Assembly (NCBI GenBank): GCA_904066235.2
Contig: CAJFCV020000002.1
Location: 8,060,001 to 8,124,000 of the forward strand
Reading direction: 5' to 3'
Origin: Bursaphelenchus xylophilus
Taxonomy: Eukaryota; Nematoda; Chromadorea; Rhabditida; Aphelenchoididae
Length of the DNA stretch: 64,000 bases
Numbering within the stretch: position 1 is the first letter of the stretch; each line of letters begins with the position of its first letter. A program made the translations under genes and the position numbers. The notes beneath the pieces are model-generated. The model worked only from the letters and a program-made list of their open reading frames with translations. It searched no databases and was not told where the DNA came from. This document shows, in pieces, positions 22,113 to 35,100 of this stretch.

Positions 22113-25100
22113 GGTGTTTTTATATGTGACACCGAAAATGTACTGGAAATATTATCGACATCTATTCCTTATATACAGTCGAAACGACAGCCGATTACCA
22201 TAAATCATCCAATATAAATCATGTTTTCGATATCCATAAGTAGGTTAGACCTCAATAATCTTGTTTTCCGTCTAAAAGTTCAGTATTACATAAAATGTTT
22301 GTTATTATCCATACTTCAAAATAACATCTATCATATCGCTTCCCATATTTTGATCTGTGACGTCGCCAACGACCTGGAATGGCTTCGATTTCTTTTTGCC
22401 GTGTTCCGCAGTGAGCCACGCCAATGTGAAATAAATTCCCGGGATTATCAACTTGGTCTGGATGAATTACATCGCTGTAATTCGAGCTGTTCCATAGACT
22501 TTTTTTGATGACGACATACTGTGTATATAAATAAGGTCAGAGACGTTGCGGCATTCATCTTTGATGCACTTACAATTCCGGGTTTGACGAAAGCGCAAGA
22601 GTTTGTGTCAGATCCTGAAATTGTTGGCGCATTGTTCGGCAGACAATGACGTTCAGGATACGACTCTGCTTGCAAGATTTTTGGATGTTATTTCGGGATA
22701 AAAAGGCTGCTAACGGACGATTTTTTTATTTTAAATACTGTGGATTTAAGTTGCCCTGAATTTTATTTGGAAAGGATAAATGGTTTTGGATTTTTTGTTC
22801 GGTTAGACCTGAAAGTTTGTACTTTAATGATGTTGAAAAAGTTCTCTAAAGTCTTTATTATTAGATTACTGACGTTGTGAGGGCCAAAAAGCAATTGAAA
22901 AATCCAATTTATGCAGTTTTGGAAGTCATATCTTGACCTTGCGTCGTTACAAAACTCCCTCTCTATGCACTTTATTACAGTTGCCAGCCCCTCAAAAAAC
23001 GCCTCCAGATTTATAATATTTAGGGATAAGAAGCGAAAAGTGCACACTCCAGAATTGGTTCAAGTTTCTTGTAATCCGTTTTACATCTCTTCAAAATAGG
23101 ACGTCATCGTTTGTAACGTTGTTTCTAAACATTTTTCTTTCTTTTCTGGGGAGTGTCAGCGATGGGGACATTTGTGACGTCAAATCGACTCGTACAAAGG
23201 ATGATAAATACGCCCAAATTGGTGCCGAAAGTCGGGTTCGGAGCGGAAGTCGTTCGAGTTTATTTGTAATCGAACACTTCATCAGATGTTGGCGACGTCA
23301 AATACCCTTTTCTGCGTGCTAAATGTCTTGTGTTCTTTGGCCGTACATATGACCTTGCTCTTTCGCTGTAAATGAATCCGTTTTGCGGATAAAATTTAGG
23401 CGCAAAAAAGAGCTGCAAATGCTGCAGACCGAAATTGATAGGGCCGTTGTAGTCTAAATTTGCAGAAATTTTAATATTTTTTTGGGGATCTGTAGATGTT
23501 TTTTCGTTTAATTCCCTGCGGCATTAATTTACCTCCATCTGCTAAAATTGCGAGAAACATGATTCTTTGGGTTCAAAATCCTCGTATTTATTGCTTCAAT
23601 CCGAAAATTCCAAAGATTGTTATTTCAAAATTAGATTTTTATAAGTTTCAGTCATCAAAGATTCCGTGACGAAAAGATTTTTTTTCAAAAATTGTTTCCC
23701 TTATATGTCACGTATATCTCATGTATATCTCAATTCCAACGAGCACTAGAATTCCGCGAGATCTTTATAGTGTCAAGATATTGCGTGATATAAAAACATT
23801 ATGCCATCGTACTGTTTCATTATTCTCTTCACAGGAACAACATATGACTAGAATTCTTTCTTTTTCGTTCTTCTGTAACATTTCTATGGGCCGCCTATTG
23901 AACTTTTCCCCGAAATTGCATATAATTTGATTTGATGATAAGTTTTCTTTGTCTAACATGATCAAAGAACTTGAGGCCGGGGTTATAGTAAGGGCATTTC
24001 CAAGTACAGAGTTATTGTTTTGCTTCTTTTTTATTGTTGTCTCGACGCTCAAAGCTCAAGGACCTGAAGACGTTGTCCTAATCCAGTTATCGCGTGCAAT
24101 TAAGAGCCCGGAGGCATTTTTTTGGTTGATCAGAGAACTTTTTTTTATATAAGTTGGAAGTCTTTGACAGCGCTTTTCTCATAATATAGTATAGGATAGT
24201 TTGTAAGATACGACAATTCATGATATTCGACTTTTCTTTATATGTACCTCAGTTATCGTATTATAATAGCTCTAATGGTATACTATGCTCTTCTATTTTC
24301 GGCCCTGTAAAACAATTAACTGTTCAAAAAACAATAGTTTACAGTATCGTTTTACCCTCAATCATGCCCGTATTTACGTCGGCCGCCTCCTGTTGACAAC
24401 ACATTTTTTTTTACTTCGAAGCTCATTTAGACCAAAGAAACTACCGTCTGCCATTGAAATCAAACTTAAAGTCGGGGTTATTTTCAGCCCTGACGTCCTC
24501 AAAACTTCCGTATTCCCGGGGAAACTAATGTTATTCACATATTGTGTTTGATTAAGATCCAGAAGACTTTTCTTGGATAGAGAGGTTTACGCACATTAGT
24601 CTTAAAGATGTAGTCTCTAAGCCTTTTCTCTATTCTGGATTCCGACCTTTTCTACAAAACCCTCTTAATTAAAGATTAACCGTCCAATTTTTGCTAAGAA
24701 AATGCCGCATTTCTCGCTATAAATATGGCTGTTAGGCATTCAGAGGCTGTTTTATTATAGAATTGAAGAGGGTGGTAATAACTTGTGTATGGAAATTAGG
24801 AATACATTCTGAAAGGTCGACGTGAACTTTGTTGCAGGGCGATATAAAAGGAGCTGTCTGGAAGGGGACGAGGTTGTTTTGTAGAGGAAGAAATTTAGGT
24901 TTTCTTATTTCCGCTTGACTATAAGAAGAGAGTTACGGTAACTTTCATTATTCTGCGAACCTCAAGCCAAAACGTTTATTGGCTTTTTGAAAAACAATGC
25001 TCCGAATGCCAATTTATCTTTGTGAGAGTCGCTAACTGATGGCTTATTGCAAAACCTTTTTGTGCCATCCTTTGTCAATATGTGTTTACCCAAAACACCA

Positions 25101-28100
25101 GACATTTCCAACATTTAGATTCCTCCTATCTCAACATTCCATGTATTTCTGTTATAATGAGTTCGAAAGCACTGAAATTCCGATTTCTGAATCTGCTTCA
25201 TTACTCAGGAACAATATTCTTTTATGAACCAGGAAAGCGAAACCACGGAAGTTCCAAAAGTTCTCGGACTCTTTACAACAACACCTGATGATGTAATTAC
25301 CCGGTAAAAAGAGTTATTATAAGCCTGTCATTACTGTCACGACATGATACGTCGTTCCGCGAAATGTCCTTAGATTGTTTACAATACAAGAATACTGTAA
25401 TTAAAAATGAGAAACGCGAGATTGTTTTTGGGTGGTATAGTACAAAAGGTTCAGTAGAATTTATGTTCGGCTTGAATTTACATTGTGTATAAGAGCCAAA
25501 ACAACATTCTGCTTTACATTTCCTCGAGGCCTACTTCCATATTTAGGATAATTCAATCTAGTTTTCTCTCCATTCTTCGTATACAAACTTCGCGGAATGA
25601 CGAGGAAATATTTCTGGAGCAATTGGCGCCATTTTTAGGCATCGAAATTTGAGAGCCCTTAGGGGAAGGGGAGATTGTTGTAGGAATTACTCAAATGACG
25701 CCAAGTCTGAGGGTGGGAACGGCCTTATAAGATCGCGCTGCACTTATTAGATTGCATTTGACGTCGCTTTGAAACGTGCGTAGCGGAAACATTTCGAACG
25801 ATAGATTTACATATTTTTCAGTCTTTTTTTTGGTGTTTACTATGCACATATTCTCCAAACAGCTTTCAACCTTTAACTTGTTAATCCAATCTATTGACTC
25901 CACATGTATTATGCAACTATTTTTACCGGCGATTATCGCAATTATCAGCTAAAACTGCCCATTTAAATTTCATATCAGCGTGTTTTTACACACGTTTACA
26001 GTTTGTACTTTTCTGTTTATTTGGACTTAAAATTCCAAATTTCAGCAGAGAGTAACGAAAATACTGTCTGATAGAATTTGGGATATTACACTGTAAAGAC
26101 CAGGGCGAGACAAGGGTACGGTCGATATTTCCGGCTTAATGTCTTTGTCTGGCCAAAGCCTTAGCCATTTCTTCGACTCAGATATCACAAAAACCCTCAG
26201 TACATATCTGTGAAATCCTTTGTTTTTTATTCTTTTTACTTCTAATACCCCGTGGGGATTAGAGGGTGGATTGACAGTATTTAATGGCAATTTTGTTGCT
26301 TTTTCTTTTCCTTGACGTCTTTAGGTAATTGCAAGACATACATATCATCACCAGTGTTATATCAAAGATAATGGCATACTTTCCTCGGGGATGACTTCAC
26401 TTTAATACAATGTATTCTTCTTGCATTATCTTACCATACATTTGTTTTAAAACTCTGATTAAAATACGAATTTGTTACAATGTGTAAAGTCCTCTAATTG
26501 CCAGGTCCAAGGTCCTCAAAGTTCTTTATTACAACTGATGAAATTAAAAAGTGTTACGGTTTACGTCTTTCATGACAGAAAGGAGGGATAAATTAGAGGT
26601 ATCGGCAGTGTTCCCAGCATGTATTCGCTGTCTGGCTTCTTTATAATCTTAATTCTTGTTTTCGATGAAGTTAAATGGGGAGTTTCGTATAATTCTTGTT
26701 TACCAATACGCATCATGTAATTGTTTACGCGATGCGTAATGCCTATAAATTTAATTTAGACGATGTTTGAAGCCTATATAGCATCTTCCTTGAAGTCCGG
26801 CGGTATTCAACGAAATTTGTCAACGCGAAAGCCAAAAAGTAGAGTGTTGTCTCAGAAAAGAACAATGGAAATAATGAACCAAAGTTGCCATGTTTTCAGC
26901 ATTTTTAACTTCAATTTCTTGACGGTATCAGCAGAATGTTTGCATGACCTCAAAAAAAGCCATGCCTTACCCTACAAAATCATCGTGACCAGAATTTGGA
27001 CCCTTACTCTGTACCACACCCTTATAAGCCCACAAAATTCATGTCCGTGCCTGTCCCCAAAAACTTAATTACCTATTTATGATAGTTCCGCGTAAAACTT
27101 CCTGTTTAGACAAATATTTTCCCTTCAACTCCCAATTTAGCCCCCATCCAGAATTGTGGCCAAACATCGATCTTACAAAATGCACCTTCCATTGTAATCT
27201 TTTTTCCACAAATTTTAAATTAATTTCAGTGCAAAATTGCATGATTATTGGGAACATATACTTTAATGAGTACAACTTATACTTTTTTTTTTTTTAATTT
27301 CGGGAAGGATTTATAAAATTCAAAAATCTCATTTCTTTAACTTTTTACAGGTATTACATAAGCCGCGTGGGAAGGGAGTTTATCAATCATAAACATAAAT
27401 TAGAACCGTCAGCTTATCCTCAAAATCCTTAAACCCGTCCTAAAAACACGTTGAGATTAAACATGACAAGTGTCGCTAATCCCAGACACGGCTCTTGTGA
27501 CAATTGGACCTTATAGGTGTTACAATCGGACCTCTGATGACTCTTGTTAGAATTCTCACCCAGTTCCGAGTAGCGTAAATAAAATTCAAACTTTAATTTC
27601 TGGTCTGTTTTCTCTTCGGATAAAATGGGATGGCGGATTGTGCGATAAAGGTATATAAGTACATGGAAGGTGTTATTAAGTGTCCTGTTGTTCAACTTTA
27701 GCGTTGTAATTATCGCTTCTAACGCAATCCCCGGCATTCTACACGGCCATATATACCTCGTATATTCCTTCTTCCGTCTATTTTGCCATAAGACCTTGGA
27801 TGTTTGTGTTTACTCTCCAAAATTTCTCCCGAAAATTTTTGGTGTCAAGAGATGTCAAGTATAATATAATAAATTAGAGGCGTAATCTTGGTATGTATCC
27901 GAAAATGGATGGGAGATATTTCCACATGTCTTTTTGGTAATTTTCTCGGATAAACTTCTTGTTCTTTAGCCTGAATTATCTCAGACATAGTCACTACGCC
28001 GGGATTAAGAGAATTCATAAGTCTTATAGTATAAAACGTGATGGTTACGAACAATTTGACGGGGATTGGAAGCCATAGTTTGATTGAAAAGTGCATGAGT

Positions 28101-28305
28101 TTAAACTATTTCAACGGCTTCGTTATTCATCGCATGTTTTACCAAAATTTTCATGCATAAGGACTCAAAATGACTACTAATTTGTTATGATGGCGTCCCT
28201 CATTATTCAACCCACCTAATTAATCATATTTCCGCGTCAAATTTTAAAATTTTCCACCTGCACATTCATCTCAAATTACCTAATATAAATCACTAATTTC
28301 CAGAC
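22113..28305. other. AT-rich interval without a confident gene
   Basis: Six kilobases of AT-rich sequence with short open frames on both strands. Two patches look more protein-like than the rest: 22509-22701 plus (listed separately) and 22763-23047 minus, the latter with RYDFQNCINWIFQLLFGPHN and no splice support or domain. Nothing else could be linked into a gene. The right end is presumably the promoter of the membrane-protein gene at 28.3 kb. Confidence 0.4.
22509..22701 (+). pseudogene. Possible frameshifted gene remnant
   Basis: Two adjacent plus-strand frames read like one protein interrupted by a single-base shift: VRDVAAFIFDALTIPGLTKA followed by QEFVSDPEIVGALFG, then one base later DNDVQDTTLLARFLDVISG and a TAA. 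There is a stop just upstream and no clear start or promoter, except a TATA-like TATATAAATA directly before it. Family not recognised. It could also be chance. Confidence 0.25.
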
Positions 28306-29553
28306 ATGTTGGATCGACCGGATTTCGAAAACCATACGGCCAAGACATTGCTGGTTCGGAAGATGTCCGCCCCTCAACAAAGCGCGGTCCACCCCACCGC
28401 CACCGCCCATTCTCCGACCCATCCCAGCTCAAGCAACACGGTTCAAACAGCCGGGATCCGGAGGATGTCGGCGATTGGAGTGCGTCGCGCTTCCAGTCGA
28501 CACTACCCAACAGTTTACGCTTATCCGTTGCCGCGGAGTTCCGAGAGTATGGACAAGAAGAGGAGGGGATCCAGTTATCGGATCGAAATCCCGGCTCATA
28601 TGTTGTTGTTGGATCGACATCCATCAAGCGTTTCGTCCTCATCTTCGATGAAGAAGTACTTGAAACAGCAGCAGGAGCTGTTGGATGAGCAACAACAAAG
28701 TCGAGGGAGCAGTAAGTTACTTTTTATTTCGTTTTTCTAATATTTTTGACCTTTACGAACCAAAGAAAACTTGATGACATTGAGGATTATCCCCCTTTTT
28801 TTAACAGACAACATTTCACTCTCCTGCGCAAGAAAAGCAAAATTTTGCAACCACTTTTTAGTTACTGTATACGTACTTTTGACCTATTTACAACACCCTT
28901 GACCCCGGGGACCCATCAGAATCCCATTTATCTGTTTTTTTGACCTCGTTTGTTTTTAAAAACCCGCGCTATAAAGACCACAATGCCGCCAAAAAAGGAC
29001 ACGGGGATGGATCTGTTGGAATTGAGTGAAATGAAGTGAAAAATGGGGACAACAAAGTGGCCGGAAATCTTCATTCCGAGGGTCAAAAAACGCGCGGCTT
29101 TCGCACAATGGATAAAGGGAGGATGCCCGAGGGTGGGCGCATCCCAAAACACCCGCCTCGCGACATATTCAGGTCTTTTGTCATTGCGATGTCATAACTC
29201 CATATTGTGTGGGATGACAATGGGATTTTTGGGGCCTGGAAGGAAGATCAGAAAAATTTTGAGGAAAAACGGACTTTTAATTCACCTTGATCGGCTAAAA
29301 GTCCATATTTGTGATGATTTAACTTAATGTCATCAAGTGTAATATCAAAAATTAATTTTTTCAGTCAAAATCGAGTTTCGTTTTACACCTATAACATCGT
29401 ATTTTAGTACCTTTTCTGCCTGGATTTTCTCTCTGTGGCGCCATTCTTCTTGGAGCTGCCGCCTTGGCCCTATTTGTCCTACTTTTGACCCAATCCACAA
29501 CCCACGAAACCAAGCTTTGTGGAGGCGATCCCCAGCCTCCCCGAGTGTCATGA
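28306..29553 (+). CDS. Small single-pass membrane protein
   Basis: Exons 28306-28711 and 29408-29553 encode 183 aa (donor GTAAGT, acceptor ATTTTAG, phase 1). The start ATG follows a TTTCCAG acceptor by two bases, a likely spliced-leader site. Residues 1-about 140 are Ser/Arg/His/Gln-rich and disordered-looking, with a Gln/Glu coiled segment near 120-132 (KKYLKQQQELLDEQQQ). One transmembrane helix lies at about 145-163 (GAILLGAAALALFVLLLTQ), then a short tail with one Cys. With a long N-terminal basic cytosolic-type domain and no signal peptide, a type II or tail-proximal topology is likely. Family not recognised. It is the first of three same-strand genes with short gaps. An AATAAA lies near 29868. 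Confidence 0.75.
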
Positions 29554-29910
29554 CCGTCTTATGGTCCATCCTTCATTGTTATTCGCCCAATTATTGTTAT
29601 CATTTGTATAATTTTTCTTGAGTACAATCTTGCAATTCCTTTGCCATATTTCATGTACATTTTCTTGTATATATTTTACATTTTTCTTCGATATAGCTTC
29701 AACCGGAAACCTAGAGATTAGATTCTGGCAATAACAAGCCGATTCCGAACTTAGGAATACCCTTGTTACCCCTACAAACTCACTGTGATACCCTTTAATA
29801 CAACTTTACTCATTACTGTCTAACATGTATAATAATATGTACAATGTGACTCTACGCATCCCGCGGTAATAAATGATTTGAGAAGATACGTAATCCATAA
29901 TTTACTGCCT

Positions 29911-31862
29911 ATGACGATGCACCTGACAACAATTCCAGAAACCTATCATCAGAGAGTCCAATTCGTACGAAATGCGGCCAAAATGAGGAACGAAATCTGG
30001 ATAAATATATTGAAAAAATGTCGGATACTCTGTTTGAAGATTGGACTAGGTCACTTGTTCCTCTGGACTGCCTATGGACTGTTTTTGGGCTCATTCGCAA
30101 TAAGTTTTTTGGAAATGGAGCGATCCGCCGCCACTTCAACACATAAACAATGGAGATACAGGGCAAATTTGCAAAGGAGAAGGTAATTTGTCCCACAAGC
30201 TTGCTTAAAATAAAAGAACTAGACATATTTGTGTCTACAGTGAATACTAAAGAACAATAATAGCCATTCTTGCAAGCTTTTTGGTGAGAAAAAAGCGTTT
30301 GGAATTTATTTTACACGGCCTTTTCGAAGAGAAAAAATTCGCAAGCCAAATGAAAAGGGAAAGAAGTGTGTCCTCGGTAGTATAGTGGTAAGTATCCGCG
30401 CCTGTCACGTGCGAGACCCGGGTTCGATTCCCGGCCGGGGAGGAAATCTTTTTGAAATCGAATACAATATCTATCTACCAATCTGCAATATCGAATGCAG
30501 ACAAATCGTATCTTACATTTCTTTTTTAGCTTCATATCGCACATTTTATTGCCTCAAATCTTCAATAATTCCAAAGTTTTCCTCTTTATCCATGATCACA
30601 AGTCCAGATACCTCTCTCAAGTGCTTTATGACAGACTAATAGACTATGAACGACGGTTTAAGTGCGGAGATGATGGACGAGGAAACCAAATGGAGTCACC
30701 GAGAGGTACCCAACCTGCCTTGGAATTGTCATTTCCTCGGACTTTGTTTTATGTAAGGCCCAAACAAACAAAATCGTTATTTTCAGGCTTTCTCTTGCTC
30801 ATCGACGATCGGACAAAGTGCAATTCGACCAGAGACAAGCCGAGGAAGAGCCACTTCGTTTGCATTTTCATTATTGGGAATCCCTTTGACATTGTTGGTA
30901 ATCAAAGATCTCGAAGGGATTATATTGAAGATTCTGGTGATCAAGTGCACTACAATATGTAAAATTGTCCCCAAAAACTGTTTGTTATACAATTTTTAGG
31001 TCGAATATTCCATATTATCCGCTACTGTAGCTTGCGAACAGTGACCGAAACCGAAATTCGTCGAAATTTCAAACAAAATTCAACTCCAGCTCTCGTCAAT
31101 TCGATAGTATCTATCAAATCTCCGGCGATGAATGTCGCTGCGAGACTTAGTTTTGTCCCCATACCAGTGGTCATGATCAATTTGGTCCTATGGATTGGAT
31201 TAGGGACTTTTATTATGAACGAATACTCTACTGCAGGGAATGGCGCAAGTTACGAATTGCTGGCCTTTAACCTATTCAGCGCAATCAGCACCATTAATTT
31301 CGGATATTGGGCGGCGGAAGACAACCTATTCTTTGTTCTGGGGACAATTAGTTATGTTCTAATTGCACTTTCCATGATTTCTTTACTCATCAATCTTATC
31401 CATGCAAAGTTTGTTTTCAAATATTGGAGGGAAGAACGGAGGAAAGTAATGAAAAAACATGTGGATTCAGAGAGAACAGGGTTAATTCTAAATGACGACG
31501 AGGACGATGGAACGTTCTGCGATGAATACGAAACGGAGAATTTCTTTGACACCTCTTTCTGCAGCTACAACACTATTGGAATTTTTCAAACCGAGGTAAG
31601 AGAAATACGACAAAGAAGTTCTAGACGATCGGAAAATCTGTTTGTACTAAACTCTCTCGTTCAGGACCGCTTTCGTCTCTTCTCGGAAATCAAGTGTATG
31701 GTGGATTCGGAGACTCAAACTGATCCCAGACCATTCAAACCAATCGATCTGAACATTCCAAAACGCCCATTACTCGTTGGACATCGCGACTACATGTCTC
31801 ACGATGATGTAAACTCCCTATTGCGCGAGAATTATCGACGGCCACGAAAAGAGTGGATCTAG
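29911..31862 (+). CDS. Two-pore-domain (TWK) potassium channel-like protein with altered pores
   Basis: Exons 29911-30182, 30608-30752, 30787-30958, 31000-31862 join in frame to 483 aa. An inner 69-bp stretch, 31595-31663 (GTAAGA...TTCAG), is an in-frame candidate intron, giving 460 aa if removed. Topology matches K2P channels: TM1 about 45-70 (GLGHLFLWTAYGLFLGSFAI), cap region with YDRLIDYERRF, P-loop 1 with TIGQS at 146-150, TM2 about 157-180, TM3 about 246-268, P-loop 2 with TINFGY at 294-299, TM4 about 307-330, and an acidic cytosolic C-terminus. Functional K2P filters read TIGYG and TIGFG, so both are changed here. It may be non-conducting, regulatory, or of altered selectivity. The exact start is uncertain, since no clear acceptor precedes the ATG. 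A tRNA gene lies in intron 1. Confidence 0.82.
30371..30442 (+). tRNA. tRNA-Asp (GTC)
   Basis: 72 nt. The acceptor stem TCCTCGG pairs with CCGGGGA, leaving discriminator G. D-arm TAGTATAGTGG serves as A box, anticodon stem CGCGC/GTGCG holds loop CTGTCAC with anticodon GTC, and T-arm CCGGGTTCGATTCCCGG serves as B box. No intron. It lies on the sense strand inside intron 1 of the channel gene. Confidence 0.97.
30449..30453 (+). terminator. Pol III terminator of tRNA-Asp
   Basis: Run of five T residues seven bases after the tRNA 3' end. Confidence 0.7.
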
Positions 31863-32119
31863 TGCAATATCGTACAAAAAATTTGATCAACATGAATAAA
31901 AATGATAAAACCGATTGGAAGAGTCACGGGAACTGTCTAACAAAAATCAAAAAGGTTACTGTTTTGAAACACAAAATTTGATTTGTAGCAAAATGCCAAT
32001 TTTTGTTTTCGTTGTGGGAGACAGAAAAATGGCGCTTGAAAAAATGAAGAAAATAAAAAAATTTTCGCAATTTCTCCTGGAAATTGTTCCGTTTGCTATA
32101 AGTTGCAAGTTTCAGAGCC

Positions 32120-35100
32120 ATGTGGTTCCAGGCAAAGACACTAGAATTTGCTTTGGCCGAGTTCAAGGAGAATCCAACTGATGCAGATGTTCAGAACAGA
32201 TTCTTGTCTCTTTTGAGGCAGAACTTTCAACGACTTCTTCATCCAATGGAGAATCAGGTAGGTTTTGTTGAGCTTTATAGTATTTCGAAGTTTAGAATGA
32301 GCTGTGAAAATTTAATTTGAAACGATTTAAGCCGGTCTCTTCGAATCAACAATTTGGACAAGATAAGATTGGCCAACCAGTCGAAGTTGGAAATGGACAG
32401 AAGATTGTTCTCACAGCAGAAATCTATCAGGATGCCCTGTCAATGCAGGAGCACTTCAAACTGGATTTTGTAGTTGCGTTGGATCTCATTTTATGTGGTA
32501 GGTCTTGATTTTCTTTTTGGATTTTAAGTATCGATGCGGGTAATGAAGCTAAACCTCCAGCTTTATAGATAAATAGGTGGCTATGGACTGTATTTTTGAC
32601 ATTGTATGCAAAATCCTCGTTTAGAAATACAGCAAGAATCGAAATTTTTTGGGTGTCTACTAAAATATTCTTGCTCTCAAAAAACACTTTATTTTCAGGT
32701 GAAAGTCAGAAGAAACAATACAATGACATTAGTCGTGGGCTTTGTGCTGTTCTCTGTTATTACGACGCCCATCGGAGTTTTTTGTGTACCACCAGAAGCA
32801 TTCTGACTTTAATCGAAGACGGAGTTTGTCCAGAATATCTAAGTCCAGAGTTTCAGAAGTTTGTCAATGACATCTACAGCAACAACAACCTCTTTGACAA
32901 CTGTTTGAGTATGTGTTTTCTCTATTTTTTTAATTTTTAGATACTTACCATGACCAAAATTATGTAAATTATTTTCAGAAGCTTTTGAAATCTTGGAAAA
33001 GCGAACAGATTTTGATAGGATCTATCAATTCGGATTCTTGAGGATAGTCGACGATATTGAGGCCGAAATCTACGAGGTTGTTTGTTTATTATCTCTGAAT
33101 TGTCCAGCTTCTCAACAGAAGATTCGACTGCCAGCTTTGTTCAAATCCGCCAAGCAAATGGATTTTGACCCCAAAGGACTGACCGATAGCTTCAAAGCCG
33201 GGATTCGGAAGAGTGTCAGACTGCCTGAGTTGACTGTTTGGACTGGGATTACGTTGTTTGTCAGCCCGGCCAAGATAAGAGCTGCAGGTGAGATATTTTT
33301 GATTTTTTGTTTGAAATTTTAGGTTGTCGCTTATGAGGTTGTAATTCAAATCGTCGTTTAGACTCATCCTGCGACGAGATCTTCGAAATTTTTGAGCAGA
33401 ATCTAAAAGAGCACTGGGCCCATCTCCCTCTGAAGGCGTCGATCCAATTCTTCTACGCGATCGCTGTCAAATGCACGGTCGGAACGTTCTCCCGCCGAGA
33501 TCGGCTGAATGCTCAAGATCCCATTGACCAGGCAATTGACCATCGATGTCTTCATTTCATCCAACAACGCCTCTTCCAAGTCCCGAATATTTATCGATAC
33601 AATTCTTCGATCGAAGTCATCGATAAATGCATCAAGGACTTTATTGTTTATTGCCCAGAACGAGTCCAACAGATGTTCAGTATCTGCGAGGAAGAGGTGA
33701 TAATCATGGATGACCCGGATCTCCACAAACTTCATGATCTTAAGGATTTCCCCTTGAATTTCAAGGTCTTGCTGAATATTATTCGAGAAATCTATGAAGG
33801 CGACACGGACTTGGTCCGAAATCTGAGTCAACAGTTCTTCGATCCGAATTTTGTAAGTGCTTTTTTTATTTTGATCAAAGAACTTGAAATTTTTATATTA
33901 TCTTTGTTTTTTTTAGCAATTATCCAATTTTATTGTTTGTGGAGTCTCAATCAGCGCCTCGACCCTTTACGTTGACTATGTTTATATGCTAAAGGCCCTT
34001 TGCAAGTCAAGACAAGCGGCACAATTCATCTATGAGCACTTTAACCAAGGCGGAGAGTCGTTATTTGATTGGGCCAACCTCTTCGGGACCCTCAGGCAAT
34101 ACGTAAATGAGTTCCATAGATCCTCAATGGCTTACACAAATCCTCATATAACTGCGCCCGCCTTTCAACCGTTGAGTCATGCGATCAGGATGAATTCCGA
34201 AGAGTTGAGTGGGATGGTTTGCTGGATTCGATTGGCCACCAAGATTGCCGAACTGGTAAGGATAATATTTTGACGGATTTTAAGGAATTTTCTCTTAATT
34301 TTGAGAAATTTTTAATGGAAAAAGAAAGAATGAGGACTAAAATAATGTCTGGTGTCTTCAGGAACCGAGATCTCGCCGTTATTTCGTCCTGGACAACCAT
34401 TTTAACGCCGTTGAGACCATAATTCTGGGTGTGATGACGCGCTTCCCGCTGATCCTCAAAGGACATCTCTACAAGTTCTTGGCTGTCCTGGCCAAAGACG
34501 AAGGCTCCACCGTCCAATTGTGGACACAATTAAAGCTTCATGGCGTCTGTGATTACAATGAACAAGCCCGGAAATTAGTCGGGATTCAGGTAGGCGTGGA
34601 TAATATAAATTAGTGATTACTGTTTAGACCGAGCTGGAAGAAGTTGAAAGTGGCGAGAACTCGTACGATTCGACCGAGGGCTTCCTCCATTTGGTGAAGT
34701 CGTTGTTCTCCAGGAAGAATCTCACTCAGACCGACTTAAAAACGATCGTTCCTTATGTTAAGTTTACGATCAAAAGTGTGATCTGTCAATATGATCAACG
34801 AGGATACAAGAATAAACTTCAAATGGTAAGAATTTATCCTTTAGGTTTTGGAATTTGCAATTTTAAGACTTGATGGTGACACTTTATACGATGAAATATG
34901 TTTTATAATTTTTTGGTATTTTAGTGGAATATGGTCTCAACTGCTTTGGATGCTCTGTTTGAACTGCTAAGAAGATTCCATATATCGTCAGTGTCAGTTG
35001 CCCGGGAAGGCCCTCAGGTCTCTGTTCTCAGTCAACTTTTGCATGACTCCGATCTCAGCAGAGCGGTAGGTTTGAAAATGTTTTTAAAATGCTCAATTTT

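Noticed and set aside
28280..28642. Minus-strand 120-aa frame
   Set aside because: Antisense shadow of the first coding exon of the membrane protein.
29909..30226. Minus-strand 105-aa frame
   Set aside because: Antisense to the first exon of the channel gene, whose membrane segment explains the open frame.
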